Source of the DNA: Anthoceros angustus
Lineage: Eukaryota; Streptophyta; Anthocerotopsida; Anthocerotales; Anthocerotaceae
NCBI GenBank assembly: GCA_010909165.1
Contig: MU008163.1
Span: forward strand, 2,046,001-2,110,000
Direction of reading: 5' to 3'
Length of the DNA stretch: 64,000 nt
Below are positions 11,100 through 22,369 of this stretch, piece after piece; within the stretch, counting starts at the first letter, position 1; each line of letters opens with the position of its first letter. The notes below the pieces were generated by a model. That model made no database searches, had not been told where the DNA came from, and saw nothing but the letters and a program-made list of their open reading frames with translations. The position numbers were made by a program, and so were the translations under genes.

Positions 11100-12580
11100 G
11101 GTGTTCTCAAGGGCCTTCTATACATGGTCTTTTCCAGGGTCTTCTCCAGGTCTTTTTACAGGGCTCCCCAATATGATGCGGGCCACCCAATCTACGCCTA
11201 TCAAGGACACCCCCTGCCCAGTCTGCTCTCAGCTTTGCTCTGGGGTCAAGGGGGTGAAATGTCACATTGGGCACAAGCACAAGGATTTCGACAAGACTAC
11301 TTGGGAGGTACAAGTACGGCTTGCTTCTTCTTCCGGCTCACCCAATCCCTCTTCCGGCAGCCTCCTTTGGGCCGCCGCCAGAGTCTTGGGAGTGGCTTCG
11401 GAGGCAGTCCAACCACCTGCTGGCGTTGTTTCACACTCGTTTCCCGAGCCCCCATCTTTTTCGGCGGCTCCCGAGGCGTCTTCACGATGATGTTCGCCTT
11501 GCGTATCGCCTTACATTGGATCGCCTTGCGTATCGCCTTACATTGGATCGCCTTGTGTATCGCCTTACATTGGATCGCCTTGCGTACCGCCTTCCATTAG
11601 ATCACCTTGCGCAGGACCCTGTGGATGATGAGGCTTGGACTCTTTTTCTTTTCCTTCCTAGGTGGTGTCTTCGGCGCTCTAAGGGCGGTTCTTCGGGCCA
11701 TAGGGAGGTGGCTTCCCGCCTCCGCCGCTTTCGGGTGGGGGATTGGGAGGCTCTACAAGAGGAGTATCTTTTGGCGGCAAGATCTAGGTTGGGGTCGGCC
11801 AAGGTCGACCAGGTTTGTTCGGACCCTGGTAAGGCGCGTCTCCGAAGGTGTCATATGTTGGGTCGGAATGGTGAGTACGCGCGGGCCGCTAGGGTTCTCC
11901 GCCCGGAGCCGATGGCGCCGGTTTCTGAGGACACCATCGCCACGCTCCGTGCCCTTCATCCGGCCCCTAGTGACAGCATTCCACAGGATACCTTCGACTT
12001 CGTGCCCGAGGAGCTTTTTTGTCTAGACAGGGCGGTCTTTGGTGCCCTCCATCGCCTCGACTCTCCTCGGGTGGTCCGCTGTGATGCTTTATGACCACCT
12101 TCGAGATTATTTCTCCCAAGAGGATCCATCTAGTGGTTTTTTCAGAGCTTTTCATTCTGGCGGCTGCTGTGGCCAGAGGCGAGGTCCCTCGCAGGATCTC
12201 CCAGGTCTTGGGGGCTTGCAGGTTACTAGCTTTGGAGAAACCTACGTCGGGTACGCCTATTGCTGTCGGAGAGGTGTTCCTGCGCCTCATCAGCCGCAGC
12301 ATTGCGATTCAACTTCGGGAGCACTTCCGAAGCACCTTTGCCTCCACCAATTTGGGATTGCCACTCCAGGGGGTTGTGAGTCTGCGGCCTTTGGTATCAG
12401 ACGGTCCTCGAGTCTCACCCACATTGAGTTGCTCTACAAGTAGATGTCGAGAATGCTTTCAACACTGTGTCTAGGGCTGTCATTTCCTTGGAACTCAAGG
12501 ACGCAAATGGGCCTCATTCCATTTGTTCGCTCCTTCTACCGTTGCTTTCCTTTCAACGCGGAGCCAAACGATGGCCAAGA
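11100..12580 (+). mobile_element. Decayed non-LTR (LINE-type) retrotransposon with zinc finger and reverse transcriptase start
   Basis: Conserved pieces lie in order but in different frames. First is a C2H2-like finger, CPVCSQLCSGVKGVKCHIGH (11212-11271). A linker follows that reads RAARVLRPEP and later DTIATLRALHPAPSDS, typical of RT-encoding LINE polyproteins. Then come reverse-transcriptase segments RISQVLGACRLLALEKP, GEVFLRLISRSIAIQL, HQFGIATPGGCESAAFG and QVDVENAFNTVSRAV, the last holding the first catalytic Asp. Frame changes occur near 12090, 12330 and 12430. No YxDD box, endonuclease or poly(A) end was found, so it is truncated at the 3' side. Confidence 0.72.
11493..11607 (+). repeat. 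27-bp tandem repeat (x4) inside the LINE relic
   Basis: The unit starting CGCCTTGCGTATCGCCTTA begins at 11495, 11522, 11549 and 11576. It is a multiple of three, so the frame stays open (RIALHWIAL-type nonapeptides). It sits between the zinc finger and the reverse transcriptase. Confidence 0.85.
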
Positions 12581-12639
12581 CACGGACCCATGTGCACAAG
12601 CCACAGCCGGGCAAACACACCGAGAACTGCAACGCTACC

Positions 12640-13700
12640 CTGCATTTGCCTCCATAGAAGCCCGATGATGGCTGCCGTTAGCATTCTTGGAGTCTCGTTG
12701 CTCAGACACAAGTTTAGCCAAACTCTGGGACTTCAGAACCGTATGCTTGCTTCGCCCTCCTGGGCGAATTAAGCTGTTCTCAAACTCATGGATGCCCATC
12801 AGAAACTGGTCAAGGGAGTGATCGGTGTAGCACACCACCATAATTGGTCCACGGACATCCTCCTGATGGAGACTGCTTCCCGACTGGGCCATGGCATAGC
12901 TGGCGCTGGCGAGACCAATCCTCTGCTTCTTCAGATCTCTACCAGAATCCTGACGAGTAGCAACCCCACAAAAGTCTTAGATTCCTGACCCAGGAGGGCC
13001 TTGTATGATGGCTAGCTCCTTCGTGAGGCCGTGCTTGAGAGCCTTTCTCTGGCTGTAATCTAGAGCACAGACCTTCCACTCAGGCCAGGTTGATAGTATG
13101 TCGAAGGAATCTCTTCCAACTTCTGCCATCAACTCAGGGAAGGTCGATGCAAAACTGAACTCTCCGCTCTCAGGCCTACTTGCCACATAGCTTGGTGGCC
13201 CTACCTTGGGCTCCAAATCGATGAAGTGCTTGGTGAAAACTAGCTGCCTGCACATCTCCTCTCGTTGCAAGCTTTTGAGAACATGTGCGTATGCTTCAAA
13301 ATAGGCAGACGTTGACTCCACCATGACAAAATGTTGGCCTGGTTCAAACCAATGGCAGAAAGATGATTCGCTCCTTGCCGAGTCTTCCAGTGATGTTGGT
13401 AGCGTTGGCATAGTGTCCTTGAAGAGGCGGAGTGTCGCAAATTCGTCGTCAAAGAAACAGAGTAGGGGAGCCAAACATCAACCGTTTGGCTCTGTCCCAC
13501 CTAATCTCTCTCCGATTAGGAACCTTGAAGTGGACCCGAAGAGAATCAAGACGAAAGTGGAAACGTTGCAGTGTGTGTTCACTCTTGAACGCGACAAGAA
13601 CGATCTCAGCATCAATATCCTACCTCATACTGTATGCCTTCTCGACCGAATCGGACGCCAGGCCGAAAGCGAGCATCCACGTAAATGCTCAACTTCTGTG
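12640..13700 (-). pseudogene. Broken ZNFX1-type SF1 RNA helicase fragment
   Basis: The family is UPF1-like superfamily 1 helicases of the NFX1-type zinc-finger protein 1 (ZNFX1) / fission yeast Hrr1 group, linked to small-RNA and antiviral pathways. Seen on the minus strand: RLMFGS, then LLCFFDDEFATLRLF after a +1 shift near 13465; EPGQHFVMVESTSAYFEAYA; and ALDYSQRKALKHGLTKELAI followed by the Walker A start QGPPGSG near 12983-13003. There the Lys/Thr are replaced by Ile-stop. Five extra bases then shift the frame, after which TFVGLLLVRILVE and VVCYTDHSLDQFL (motif Ib region) can be read in other frames. A destroyed Walker A plus at least two frameshifts marks a pseudogene. No zinc-finger array or C-terminal helicase motifs were seen. 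Confidence 0.75.
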
Positions 13701-14360
13701 AGAACTCTTGTCAGCTCTCTGGCCTGCGTGGAGCCATGAGACAAACTCAACACTTGTCAATACAGCCCCAAAGGCACGGCATGGATGCATCCACTCCCCG
13801 TCCAGTATACCATGTTGTGACAATGTCGGCAATCTGTGAGTTCATCATGACAACAGGTAGATGTTTCATGTCCGAGTTTTGGAAAATCGCTGAAGCCGTT
13901 CATCCCATCCTAGAGGTTAAGCACGAAATCGCAAATCTGTCAAAGTTTCTGCTGTCCGCGTTGTCTGGTTTCACAATTGAGAACATATTTTCTCTTTGGG
14001 TACAGTGAAATGTTACAACCTGAGCTAGCTACTTTAAAATTTCATTGTTCCACGGTTTGCACCCTAGGATGTCGTCTCTCAATTGTTGATAAGGTTGTCT
14101 GAGAGTCACTTGTGACAGCTGATGCGCCGGAATCTTGTTGAACTTCTTCCTCCTGTCCTTCTCTGCTGTCTACTTGAACATAATCCTCATGTTCGACTTC
14201 TGCTGGAGATCGGACTGTATTACTGACTCTCGATGCATTCGCTTGGGCTTGCCTGGAGACAGAGATTGACCACTAACTGAGATCAGCAAACCACGGAAGG
14301 AGGCAACCTAGCAGAGATTCAAATACCCGTCTCTCCGTCAGTGCAAAAAACAGCGCTAAC
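13701..14360. other. Non-coding stretch between helicase relic and PHO88 gene
   Basis: It may hold further decayed upstream sequence of the helicase relic, but no motif could be recognised. The right end must hold the 3' UTR of the minus-strand PHO88 gene. Confidence 0.5.
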
Positions 14361-15264
14361 TTACTGAGGGAAGGGTGACTTGTCTGGAAACGGTCTCTTC
14401 AGCTTTACGTCATCGTCAGCATTCTTGTGCAAGACGTAGATCGAAAACAAAGGATGCTCAAAAACACTCATGGGCTGCATCACTGCGACAAAAAATCCAA
14501 GGTTGAGGTTTGATCCTCACTCTGCAGGTAGCAAAAGTCTCAACCGCCACTTTGCCAAAGCCATCATTGCTGCTCTCATATCACAAGCAAACAGCAATAG
14601 CAATGGCAATGGCAAGCATAGCAAAAGACAAAACCGGTCACCAACTGAAAGCTGCCTACCAGCTTGAAAAAGAAGCGGAGGCACCACCCCCATGTAGACA
14701 TGTATGAACGTGGTGATCCCTGCTCCCTGCACGTTCACAAAATTCAGACTCTTAAACCCTGATCAGCTGAAAGAAAGCACAAACAGCATCAAACACTGGA
14801 TCGGGAATCGCCCACCATCAGAAGCTTAGACAACAACGTCCGCAACTCCGAAAAATCGTACTGCTGATAAGACACAGTCTCCCCCTCCCTGCAAAACACA
14901 AGTCCTCTACACTTCAGGCCGTCAATCCAAACAAAACCTACGCAGCTGGCAGCCATCACAAAACCCACAAATCTTTTCAGATCCGCTTCCCTTCCCTACA
15001 CAACAATCAATCCACCAGGACAGACAGGAAGCCTTACTCTCCGGAAGTTGCAGCTTTGCTGAGCTGAACAGTCTTGGTGGAATCGCCTCCCCTCTTAATC
15101 TCGTACGCGATGTAGCCGCAGCACAAGAGTATCGCAATCTGGGACAGGCCGTACACGACCCGCAGGAGCAGGCGGTTGGCAGGGTCGTCGTATTGGAATT
15201 TGAATACCTTGAGCACCAGGATCAGCAAGGGACATATCATCATCTTCCAACTCAATGCCGCCAT
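14361..15264 (-). CDS. PHO88/SND3-like ER membrane protein, four exons
   Basis: The family is PHO88 (SND3 in yeast), a small ER membrane protein of the SRP-independent targeting route, first described as a phosphate-transport factor. Exons: 15264-15038, 14888-14816, 14726-14660, 14482-14361, total 489 nt and 162 residues with consistent phases. Seen: an N-terminal hydrophobic segment MICPLLILVLKVF, the cytosolic motif KFQYDDPANRLLLR, a second membrane segment (LSQIAILLCCGYIAYEI), an acidic loop, helix YDFSELRTLLSKLLM, a third segment FIHVYMGVVPPLLFQA, and the conserved C-terminus PLFSIYVLHKNADDD followed by KLKRPFPDKSPF. The length fits the family. Start MAALSWK at 15264 is the first ATG before the membrane segment. 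The gene appears intact. Confidence 0.83.
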
Positions 15265-16734
15265 GCTGATCTCTCAACCTCAGTCGGAATGCGCGCCGCT
15301 GATGCCTTCCGCTTCTGCAGCCCCGCACCGCGGTGTGAAATTATTTCCAGACCTAATCCCGAAGCTGCAAGAATTGTGCACCCCTCTGGCGTGTTGCTTC
15401 CACCCGACTCTCCAAACAAAAGCACGCGGCAACAAGACCAACGCGTGCTGCAAATGTTATAAAGGTAACCCAAAGCAACCCAGACAGTGTCCAGAAAATA
15501 GAAACATAATAAAAATTTGGAATGTCAGATTGAGTTTTTAGGCTGGTTTCGAGTGACCGGCCGGGCTTGGCTATACGATAGATCGGGGAGCCCAGTTACA
15601 GGCCACATCCCGAATTGGCACTACCTATCTGGGAGTGGCTCGCTCTAGACTCTAGAACCCATTTAGGACGGTGTCTCAATGGGAATTTTTAATTTTTTTG
15701 AAAATAATTTTAATCTATGTTTCTCAATGTAAAATTGAGAAACATAAAAATTTAGATTCTATCAACAAGTTTTGTAGAGAGCAAAGACCAGTTTCACAAA
15801 TTCCAAGCCGTTTGCTTAGAAGATAATCTTCATGTATGCGTGTGTGGGCGATAAGCCTAGAAGCTGAATCACTAATCGGGATGGGTGTGTGTGGTTAAGG
15901 AGTGTCAAAGGCTCAGCCTGAGAATGGCTGGTAACCAGTCTTCGTATAAAACGAAAGCCTCATGCTTCCCTTATAAGACATACCCACGTTCTAACTTCAT
16001 TCCTGAGACCTTGCCAAGTTGCCAAGCTAGTTGCCTACAGCTATTCCTTGAACGCTTGTTTGCAAATCCAACTTTTTGTTTTCTATCGGTATCGCTAGTA
16101 GCCCTGCTCCTACACGAGGGTGTGCATTCCCAAGTACCAATTGTGGGCCAACATCCTTACCATCATCATAAAGGAGAGTACGGCGGCGCCGCAAGGTTGC
16201 ATCATTTGGCACTCGGCTCGTCGAACTGACCCAACGACCAGATCGCTCGCGGACGTCAATTTATACTGGTGTTTAGAGTCGTAACATCGTGAAGAAGCCC
16301 GAGCCAGCCCTCTCATCAGGAAGGGCCTGTTCGTATCATTGTCCAAAGTTTCATACATCTATGTGATAAATCTACAGAGTGTGATGTTCGATGTTCTACG
16401 AGTTTGCATTTACAAGTGATAGCACATCCATGTGTGATTAGAGACAATACAAAGAGTGTACCTCGTTGAATATCTGTTTTTGCAACAGCCACGTATCAGC
16501 TTGGGCCCTTGAGGGAAAACGACATTTCACACCTTGGTACCCCCGGCAGGTCCACACATCTTTGTGGCTTGAGCCTGGTCCATAGCTCATCTGCAAGGCC
16601 ACCTCAGCTCTCAGATGTGACATCCTTGCATCATCTGTGTTGTATGAGTTTGAGATATGGTTTGGAGGATTGAAAACTTTGTGCTTCTCAGCATGTGTTG
16701 AAGCTCAAAACTTTGTTGCCTAGACACCTTTAGC
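15265..16734. other. Non-coding, AT-rich
   Basis: The first few hundred bases upstream of 15264 should hold the PHO88-like promoter. A minus-strand frame at 16438-16623 containing VKCRFPSRAQADTWLLQKQI could be a fragment of a gene, but I cannot name it. Nothing else was recognised. Confidence 0.45.
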
Positions 16735-17170
16735 TTGCATATATATTACAGGACTCCTCATGACAATCCAGATGAGCACGTCACATGCTTAGAGAGTGTA
16801 TTACGATCCTATAGCATGGGAACGGAGAGAAAATACCTAAAATATTTCCCTATCTCGTTGTGGGAAAGTGCGAGATCAATCTGGTTTGAAAGACTTGACG
16901 AGGATATTGATCAGTTGGACTGCCCTAGCTTGTGTGTTGCATGTCTTGCCAAGTTCAGAAGTCCTTAATCTCAAAGTGACTGCCATTAGCAGTTGCTCAA
17001 CCTATGCCAGGACAACCACGAAAGCATTGCAGTTTACGGAGAAAGCACAAAGATCCTAACTAAGACGTTGAGCTACACAGGAGATGAGCTTATGAATGTG
17101 AAGGAGTGTTTTTTGAGAGGCTTTAATACCTTGGACAAAGCACTGAGTCGTTGTACCACCAGCAAGCACA
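16735..17170 (+). mobile_element. Decayed Ty3/gypsy-type gag fragment
   Basis: The plus strand reads NPDEHVTCLESVLRSY followed by YLKYFPISLWESARSIWFER, which fits the retrotransposon gag pattern (PDEHL-x-FP-L-GSA-W-F). After frame changes it continues with LCQDNHESIAVYGE and TYTGDELMNVKECFLRGFN-like text near 17000-17135. No zinc knuckle, protease or LTR was found around it. This is an old remnant. Confidence 0.5.
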
Positions 17171-20100
17171 GGCATGTAGCTAGGCCATAGCGTGAAGAAT
17201 ACTGGTACGTTCAAGGTTTTCTTAAATCCAGCTCTTGCAGCAACTTCTTAGCATCTTTGTCGCCACCGCCTAGACATTAAAGTGGGCGAGTGGCTCTTAA
17301 GCCTGTAAAGACAGCGGGAAGTGAAAACCTTAATTATGAAGACATGATGTGGAAGATTGTTCGTTAGGGGAAGTCATTTCTATGCTCCCCTGCCAAGCTT
17401 AGCCATCTGAGCATGCATGATAAAGAAGTGTTTCAGTCAAAGCAGACCTTGTGTTCAACAATGTGTTTTTACTGAGGTGTGAAAGCTGGTTTGTGGTAAG
17501 TTCGTTTCAAGTATCTATGTCAATTGTACATGAGTGTATTCTCTAAGGGCGAAATCAGGGTTGCTACAACTAAAGCAAGATTTTAGTAGGACAACGCCAT
17601 AAAGTGGTGAGCCTTATGTGTGGTAGTCTAAGTGGAGCGCTGTGTTACAACTTTGAGGACAAGTGATCATAATCAAGGGATAGGCGGACCAGGTCGCTCG
17701 TGAGTGTACCAGTTGTGAGAGGGCAGCTAAGAATTTATATCATGATGCTCGTGCTTACGTACGTTACAGCCAGATGGTCAGAATTGCTTGTGTCCGAGAT
17801 TTTTGTGATAACCTTAGTAATATGAGATAATGAGTGATGGAGCTGCGTATTCTCGCTTACCCCCAAGATCAGAATAGCTAATAGCAAGAATGTATATAAG
17901 TGCGATGACATTTAAGCCATCACCACGTTGAAGGGCATTTTTGTGTGTCATATCCACGGTACTTGTATTCTACACCTTTCTTTTTGAACCTACACATCGG
18001 TTGACTCTGGATCATTATTTTCTAAACGACCGGCCCTTCTGGGCACTTTCTAAATAAAAATAACGAGAAATTAATTATTGTCTTTCCTTAGAAAATTATC
18101 CAATTTTAAATTCAAAAAAATATGTCCCACAACCTTGCAAAGAAGTGCTTTCTAATGCGATATGCTTTGACCCATTCTATACAATTGCTTGAAAGTGAAG
18201 AACGGCTATGATGATTCTCGGAAGGGCACTTTTCTCTATGGTTTGCACAATTAAATTGTATAGCCAAATAAGCTGCATAGCCAAATAGGCTGCATGCGAG
18301 ATCACTGGCAAGGTGGCATGAATAGAAGTGTTCCATACAAAAATCACACAGAGCAAAGCTGAAAGCAGTGGATTTCCAGGTGTTTTGAACATAGAAGTCC
18401 TTCACAAACTGAATGAAACTTCAAAACGTTCTATTGGGCGACAAAACAAAACGCGTCCAAGCATGCCCCCGAACATGAGCAGTACCCGCTTGTCGTGGTC
18501 GAAGTCCACTGCCACATGCTCTTGCCCAATTGGATGGCTTGCTTGACACTTGTACCTTCATGGGAACTAGAGCGTTTGACGCAGCGTCGCTAGCAGCGCA
18601 CAGTGCGGTTGGGAGTTATCGTGGTCCGTGGAGAGGCTTAGACAAAACGCATGAAAACCAAAGACGAGAAACAAATATGGCGATTTTTATCCAATCTCTC
18701 ATTGATGCTTTGGGTGAATCCTGATCCATTTTTTGTGTTTCTTAGCAAAGAAAGATAGTGCTTTCAGCGGCGAAAACACCCATGATTTTTCCCAAAAATT
18801 GTAATATCACAATTGCATGCAATCGCCTGCAGAATATGCAAAAAGGTTCAATTCGGAACTTTTGGTTGTTTAGGGGTTAAAAATACCCCAATCCAATGAT
18901 TGAGAACTAGGTTTGAACCATGGTTTAGTTCAGCACATTGAGGCTCAAGTCTCGACTCGGAAAAATGTTATAAAGAGAAGTTGTAACTCTTTAATAATAA
19001 CACACGTTGTCACCCTTTTCATGGGTGTTGAACCACATCCTTGCGTAAAGTGTGACAAACTATCCAAGATTATGATAAAAAGAATTTAAAACTGTAGTAA
19101 AATGTATGATAATACCACCCTTATTGTAATAGTGGTAGGAGATCTTTGCAAACTTTCCTACCTGCATTCTCTAAGTTTTGCATCCCGCAGTGCTGAAGTC
19201 TCCGTGACCATCCTGGTTGAAGATTGCTTGTAATCAAAAAGTTTAGACTTAGGGTCTATTTAGACCCACCTAGTAAGAGCATTGTAGACCCCTACAATCG
19301 TCCACCAGCACACACATTTCATGTGCTGGTAAAGGTTTCAAATTTGCAACTACAAGTAGTCTTAAGAAACTTGGGTTACAATCATTAATTGAATGATTGA
19401 GGTCATCGAATCAAGATGCCCATATATTCCTATGGAATAATTTGCTTCAAATCATTGTTAATATCCAGTGCAAGCTACCCTCTAAAAATGACCAGACTCC
19501 ATTCAAGTACTTTAAAAACAATCCCCAATTAAACATGTTTAGTAGTATAAACAAAACTACCTAATTCAATTATATTGAACTCGAACTTCAAAAGATCATA
19601 CTTTCAATATTGTTGAGCAAGGAAATATACTCTTTGCTAAAGATCAAAAGTCTTCACACAAATCAATGATTTTCATCATGGCTAGCCTACTTTTATACTG
19701 TTAAGCATCCTTGACTTAGTTGTTTCCAAATTTTAGCCCATAATTCTGAAACATATATGCTAAATCTTATCTTGGTACAATCCAACAAGTCCGGTCTTAC
19801 TTTTTTGAGCTCGGTTAGTTTTGTGGACCATTTAGGATATATTTTTTTGGGATATTACTTGAACAACGAAATTATATTCGTTCTCTTTTTTGCTTAGTGA
19901 ACTTCATCGTGGATAGAATTAAGAGTAGCGCTTTCGTAACGAACATACCTACAAGGCTTTTTTACAATAGGGGATGGGTAGCACCCCATCGTAAGCTACT
20001 CAAGGGTGCTTGACCGTGAAGTTCCAACATACCCACATCTAGGTGTCATGGAGGACACTCGTTCTCTTTTAGATATATTATGTGATAGCTTGTATATTGA

Positions 20101-20562
20101 ACATTATATTTTTAGTTTTTCTATCATATTTTTATTATTTCATTCATTCCTGTTGATTATATATTTAGCCATATACCCAAATTCACTGTAATAGCTACTA
20201 TAGAAGCGTTGGTGAAACTCGATGACGGTACTAGTAGCATTTATTAATTTATATTGGTAATAAAAGATCGATTAATCTAAAGTTGTTGACTTGGTAACAG
20301 GATGAACCGATATTGAAGGAAAATACCGGTCACCGATGTCCAAATTGCCGAGAATTACGGGTCTCAAAAAGACACGGAGGGGATATTTTCAAAGTGACCC
20401 TAAATCGGCGTTCCCGATTTGCAACCAAACGGTGCACACGAAACGCGTCCCGTCTGGAATTTCGTAGTTAGATATGAAAAGGCCTAACCATGATGTAATG
20501 GTACGGGACTGCATTTCCGTAATGGGACCTGCTACCTAGTGGAATTCTGCTCCTCCATCGTC
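17171..20562. other. Long AT-rich gene-free stretch
   Basis: About 3.4 kb with no gene recognised on either strand and many stops in all frames. There is a near-duplicate of about 18 bp (ATAGCCAAATARGCTGCAT) at 18260-18295. The base composition suggests decayed transposon sequence, but no element could be named. Confidence 0.55.
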
Positions 20563-20672
20563 GAATAGCAGCGTCGTGAAAAACAAACGTTGGCGTTGCG
20601 GAAAGGCGGGTGGAATAGCAACGTCGTGAAAAATAAACGTTGGTTGACCAGTAGGGTTTGCGGAAAGGCGGG
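20563..20672 (+). repeat. 50-bp direct duplication just upstream of EER5/THP1
   Basis: The string GAATAGCARCGTCGTGAAAAA begins at 20563 and again at 20613, and GGAAAGGCGGG also recurs (20600, 20661). It lies 60-170 bp before the EER5/THP1 start, so it is in its promoter or 5' UTR. Confidence 0.8.
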
Positions 20673-20736
20673 AAAGAGCAGCAGGTGCGATGGCGGTGGG
20701 GGCGACGGAGCTGTAGAGATACCTGGAAGGCCCCCG

Positions 20737-21996
20737 ATGGCGAGGGAGACGTACGAGACGCTGCAGGGTGCGAACAAGAGGCTGGCGGATCATGTTGCGC
20801 AGGTGAGCGACGCATTGAGCGCGCAGGATGGAGGAGCGTTGGCGTCTCTCCTGGCGGTGTCGTCCCCGTCGGGAGCGCAGGCAGGCTACCGGGAGGCTGC
20901 GGCGCTGGTGTACGACTCGGCCAAGGATCTGAGCCGGTTTGTGAAGCTGCTGGACAAGCAGCACGCGGCGCTGGGGGACATGCTGGTGCAGCACTTGCGG
21001 TGCGCGCAGCTGTACAAGCAGGGGAGGTTCGTGGAAGCTTACCTGTGCCTGGAGAGGTGCGCCAATTCCTTCTTGCAGGAGTTTCGGAACTGGGAGTCCG
21101 GGTGGGCCATGGAGGCCTTGCATAAGATAGTGTACGAGCTGCGGAGGCTGGCGGGGATGGCAGACCGGGAGATGGCGGCGCAGGGCAAGGTTCCTGATAA
21201 GCTCAATGGAGCTGGCTCCTTTCTGATGAAGGTGTTCGGGGCGCTGGCGGGGAAGGGGCCTAAGAGGGTGGGAGCATTGTATGTCACCTGCCAGCTGTTC
21301 AAGGTGTACTTCAAGCTGGGGACTGTGAATCTGTGCAGGAGTGTGATTCGGAGCATCGAGACCGCCAGGGTGTTTGAATTTGAGGAGTTTCCTGCAAGGG
21401 ATCGGGTTACGTACATGTATTACACAGGAAGGTTGGAGGTGTTCAATGACAACTTTGTGGTGGCAGACCAGAAGCTCATGTACGCTCTGACGCACTGCAA
21501 GCGGATGGACAAGAAGAACATGAGGTTGATATTGAAGTACCTTGTGCCGGTGAAGTTGTCTCTGGGATTGCTTCCCAAGAAGCAATTGTTGCCCAAGTAC
21601 CAGCTGTCGGAGTACACTGACGTGGTGCGTGCTTGCAAGTACGGGGACATCCGGCTGCTTCGCCATGCGCTGCAGGCTCATGAGGATCAGTTCTTGAGGT
21701 CGGGTGTTTACCTGGTTCTGGAGAAGTTGGAGCTTCAGGTGTACCAGAGGCTGATGAAGAAGATTTACATTCTTCAGAAGCAGAAGGAGCCTAACAAGGC
21801 ACACCAAGTGAAAATGGACACCATTGTTAGGGCTCTGAGATGGCGGGACGTGGATATGGATATAGAGGAGGTTGAGTGTATTATGGCTATACTCATCCAC
21901 AGGAACTACATGAAGGGTTACTTCTCCCACAAGAGCAAGGTGGTGGTGTTGAGCAAGGTGGATCCTTTCCCGAATATGAACTCCAGACATGAGTGA
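20737..21996 (+). CDS. THP1: PCI-domain protein EER5/THP1 (PCID2), TREX-2 mRNA export
   Basis: The plant orthologue of yeast Thp1 and animal PCID2 is called EER5/THP1 in Arabidopsis. With SAC3 and DSS1/centrin it forms TREX-2 at nuclear pores, linking transcription to mRNA export. The gene is a single open exon of 419 codons plus stop from ATG 20737. An in-frame extension to 20590 exists, but MARETYETLQGANKRLADHV matches the usual N-terminus. Seen: alpha-solenoid segments (LLDKQHAALGDMLVQHLRCA; MLVQ region), FLMKVFGALAGKGPKRVGAL, VYFKLGTVNLCRSVIRSIE, YMYYTGRLEVFNDNF, ALTHCKRMDKKNMRLILKYL, and VPVKLSLGLLPKKQLL. The C-terminal winged helix LEKLELQVYQRLMKKIY ... ECIMAILIHRNYMKGYFSH completes the PCI domain. 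The sequence is intact and of family length. It ends 374 bp before the 3' end of the convergent HMCES gene. Confidence 0.93.
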   Translation: MARETYETLQGANKRLADHVAQVSDALSAQDGGALASLLAVSSPSGAQAGYREAAALVYDSAKDLSRFVKLLDKQHAALGDMLVQHLRCAQLYKQGRFVEAYLCLERCANSFLQEFRNWESGWAMEALHKIVYELRRLAGMADREMAAQGKVPDKLNGAGSFLMKVFGALAGKGPKRVGALYVTCQLFKVYFKLGTVNLCRSVIRSIETARVFEFEEFPARDRVTYMYYTGRLEVFNDNFVVADQKLMYALTHCKRMDKKNMRLILKYLVPVKLSLGLLPKKQLLPKYQLSEYTDVVRACKYGDIRLLRHALQAHEDQFLRSGVYLVLEKLELQVYQRLMKKIYILQKQKEPNKAHQVKMDTIVRALRWRDVDMDIEEVECIMAILIHRNYMKGYFSHKSKVVVLSKVDPFPNMNSRHE

Positions 21997-22369
21997 TGGT
22001 CACATGCCTCAACGCTGCGTGTCTCAAGTTTGGAGGACCGGATCTTCCCAATACCTTGCATCTAAGAATGGTCCACTGCTGCTCCACCAAGTGACGTGGT
22101 GGTATCTCAAGTCCACCACAGTCTGGAGATGGACAACCTTCTCTCCGCAGCTCGCACCCCAGTTTGCCCTGTGAGGCATGGACTCCGGAGGTGTCTCATA
22201 AATAACAGCCGGCGATATTTAGGCAATGATGGGCAGTATCGTGAGGAGTCAACGCACTTCCATTTGTCAACGGGAGAAGGCGATTTCATCAACTGAGGGA
22301 TGGAAGACGAATCGAGAGAAGATGAACATCAACCCACACCCAAGCCTTTGGTTCGAAACTCTGTATGTA
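21997..22369. other. Convergent 3' region between THP1 and HMCES
   Basis: 374 bp, expected to hold both 3' UTRs. No gene seen. Confidence 0.6.

Noticed and set aside
18890..18925. tRNA T-arm-like string (GGTTTGAACC)
   Set aside because: No matching acceptor stem, D-arm or anticodon stem around it.
20536..21990. Long minus-strand open frame (484 codons) opposite EER5/THP1
   Set aside because: His/Leu/Gln-rich antisense shadow of the PCI gene; the plus strand has the conserved protein.
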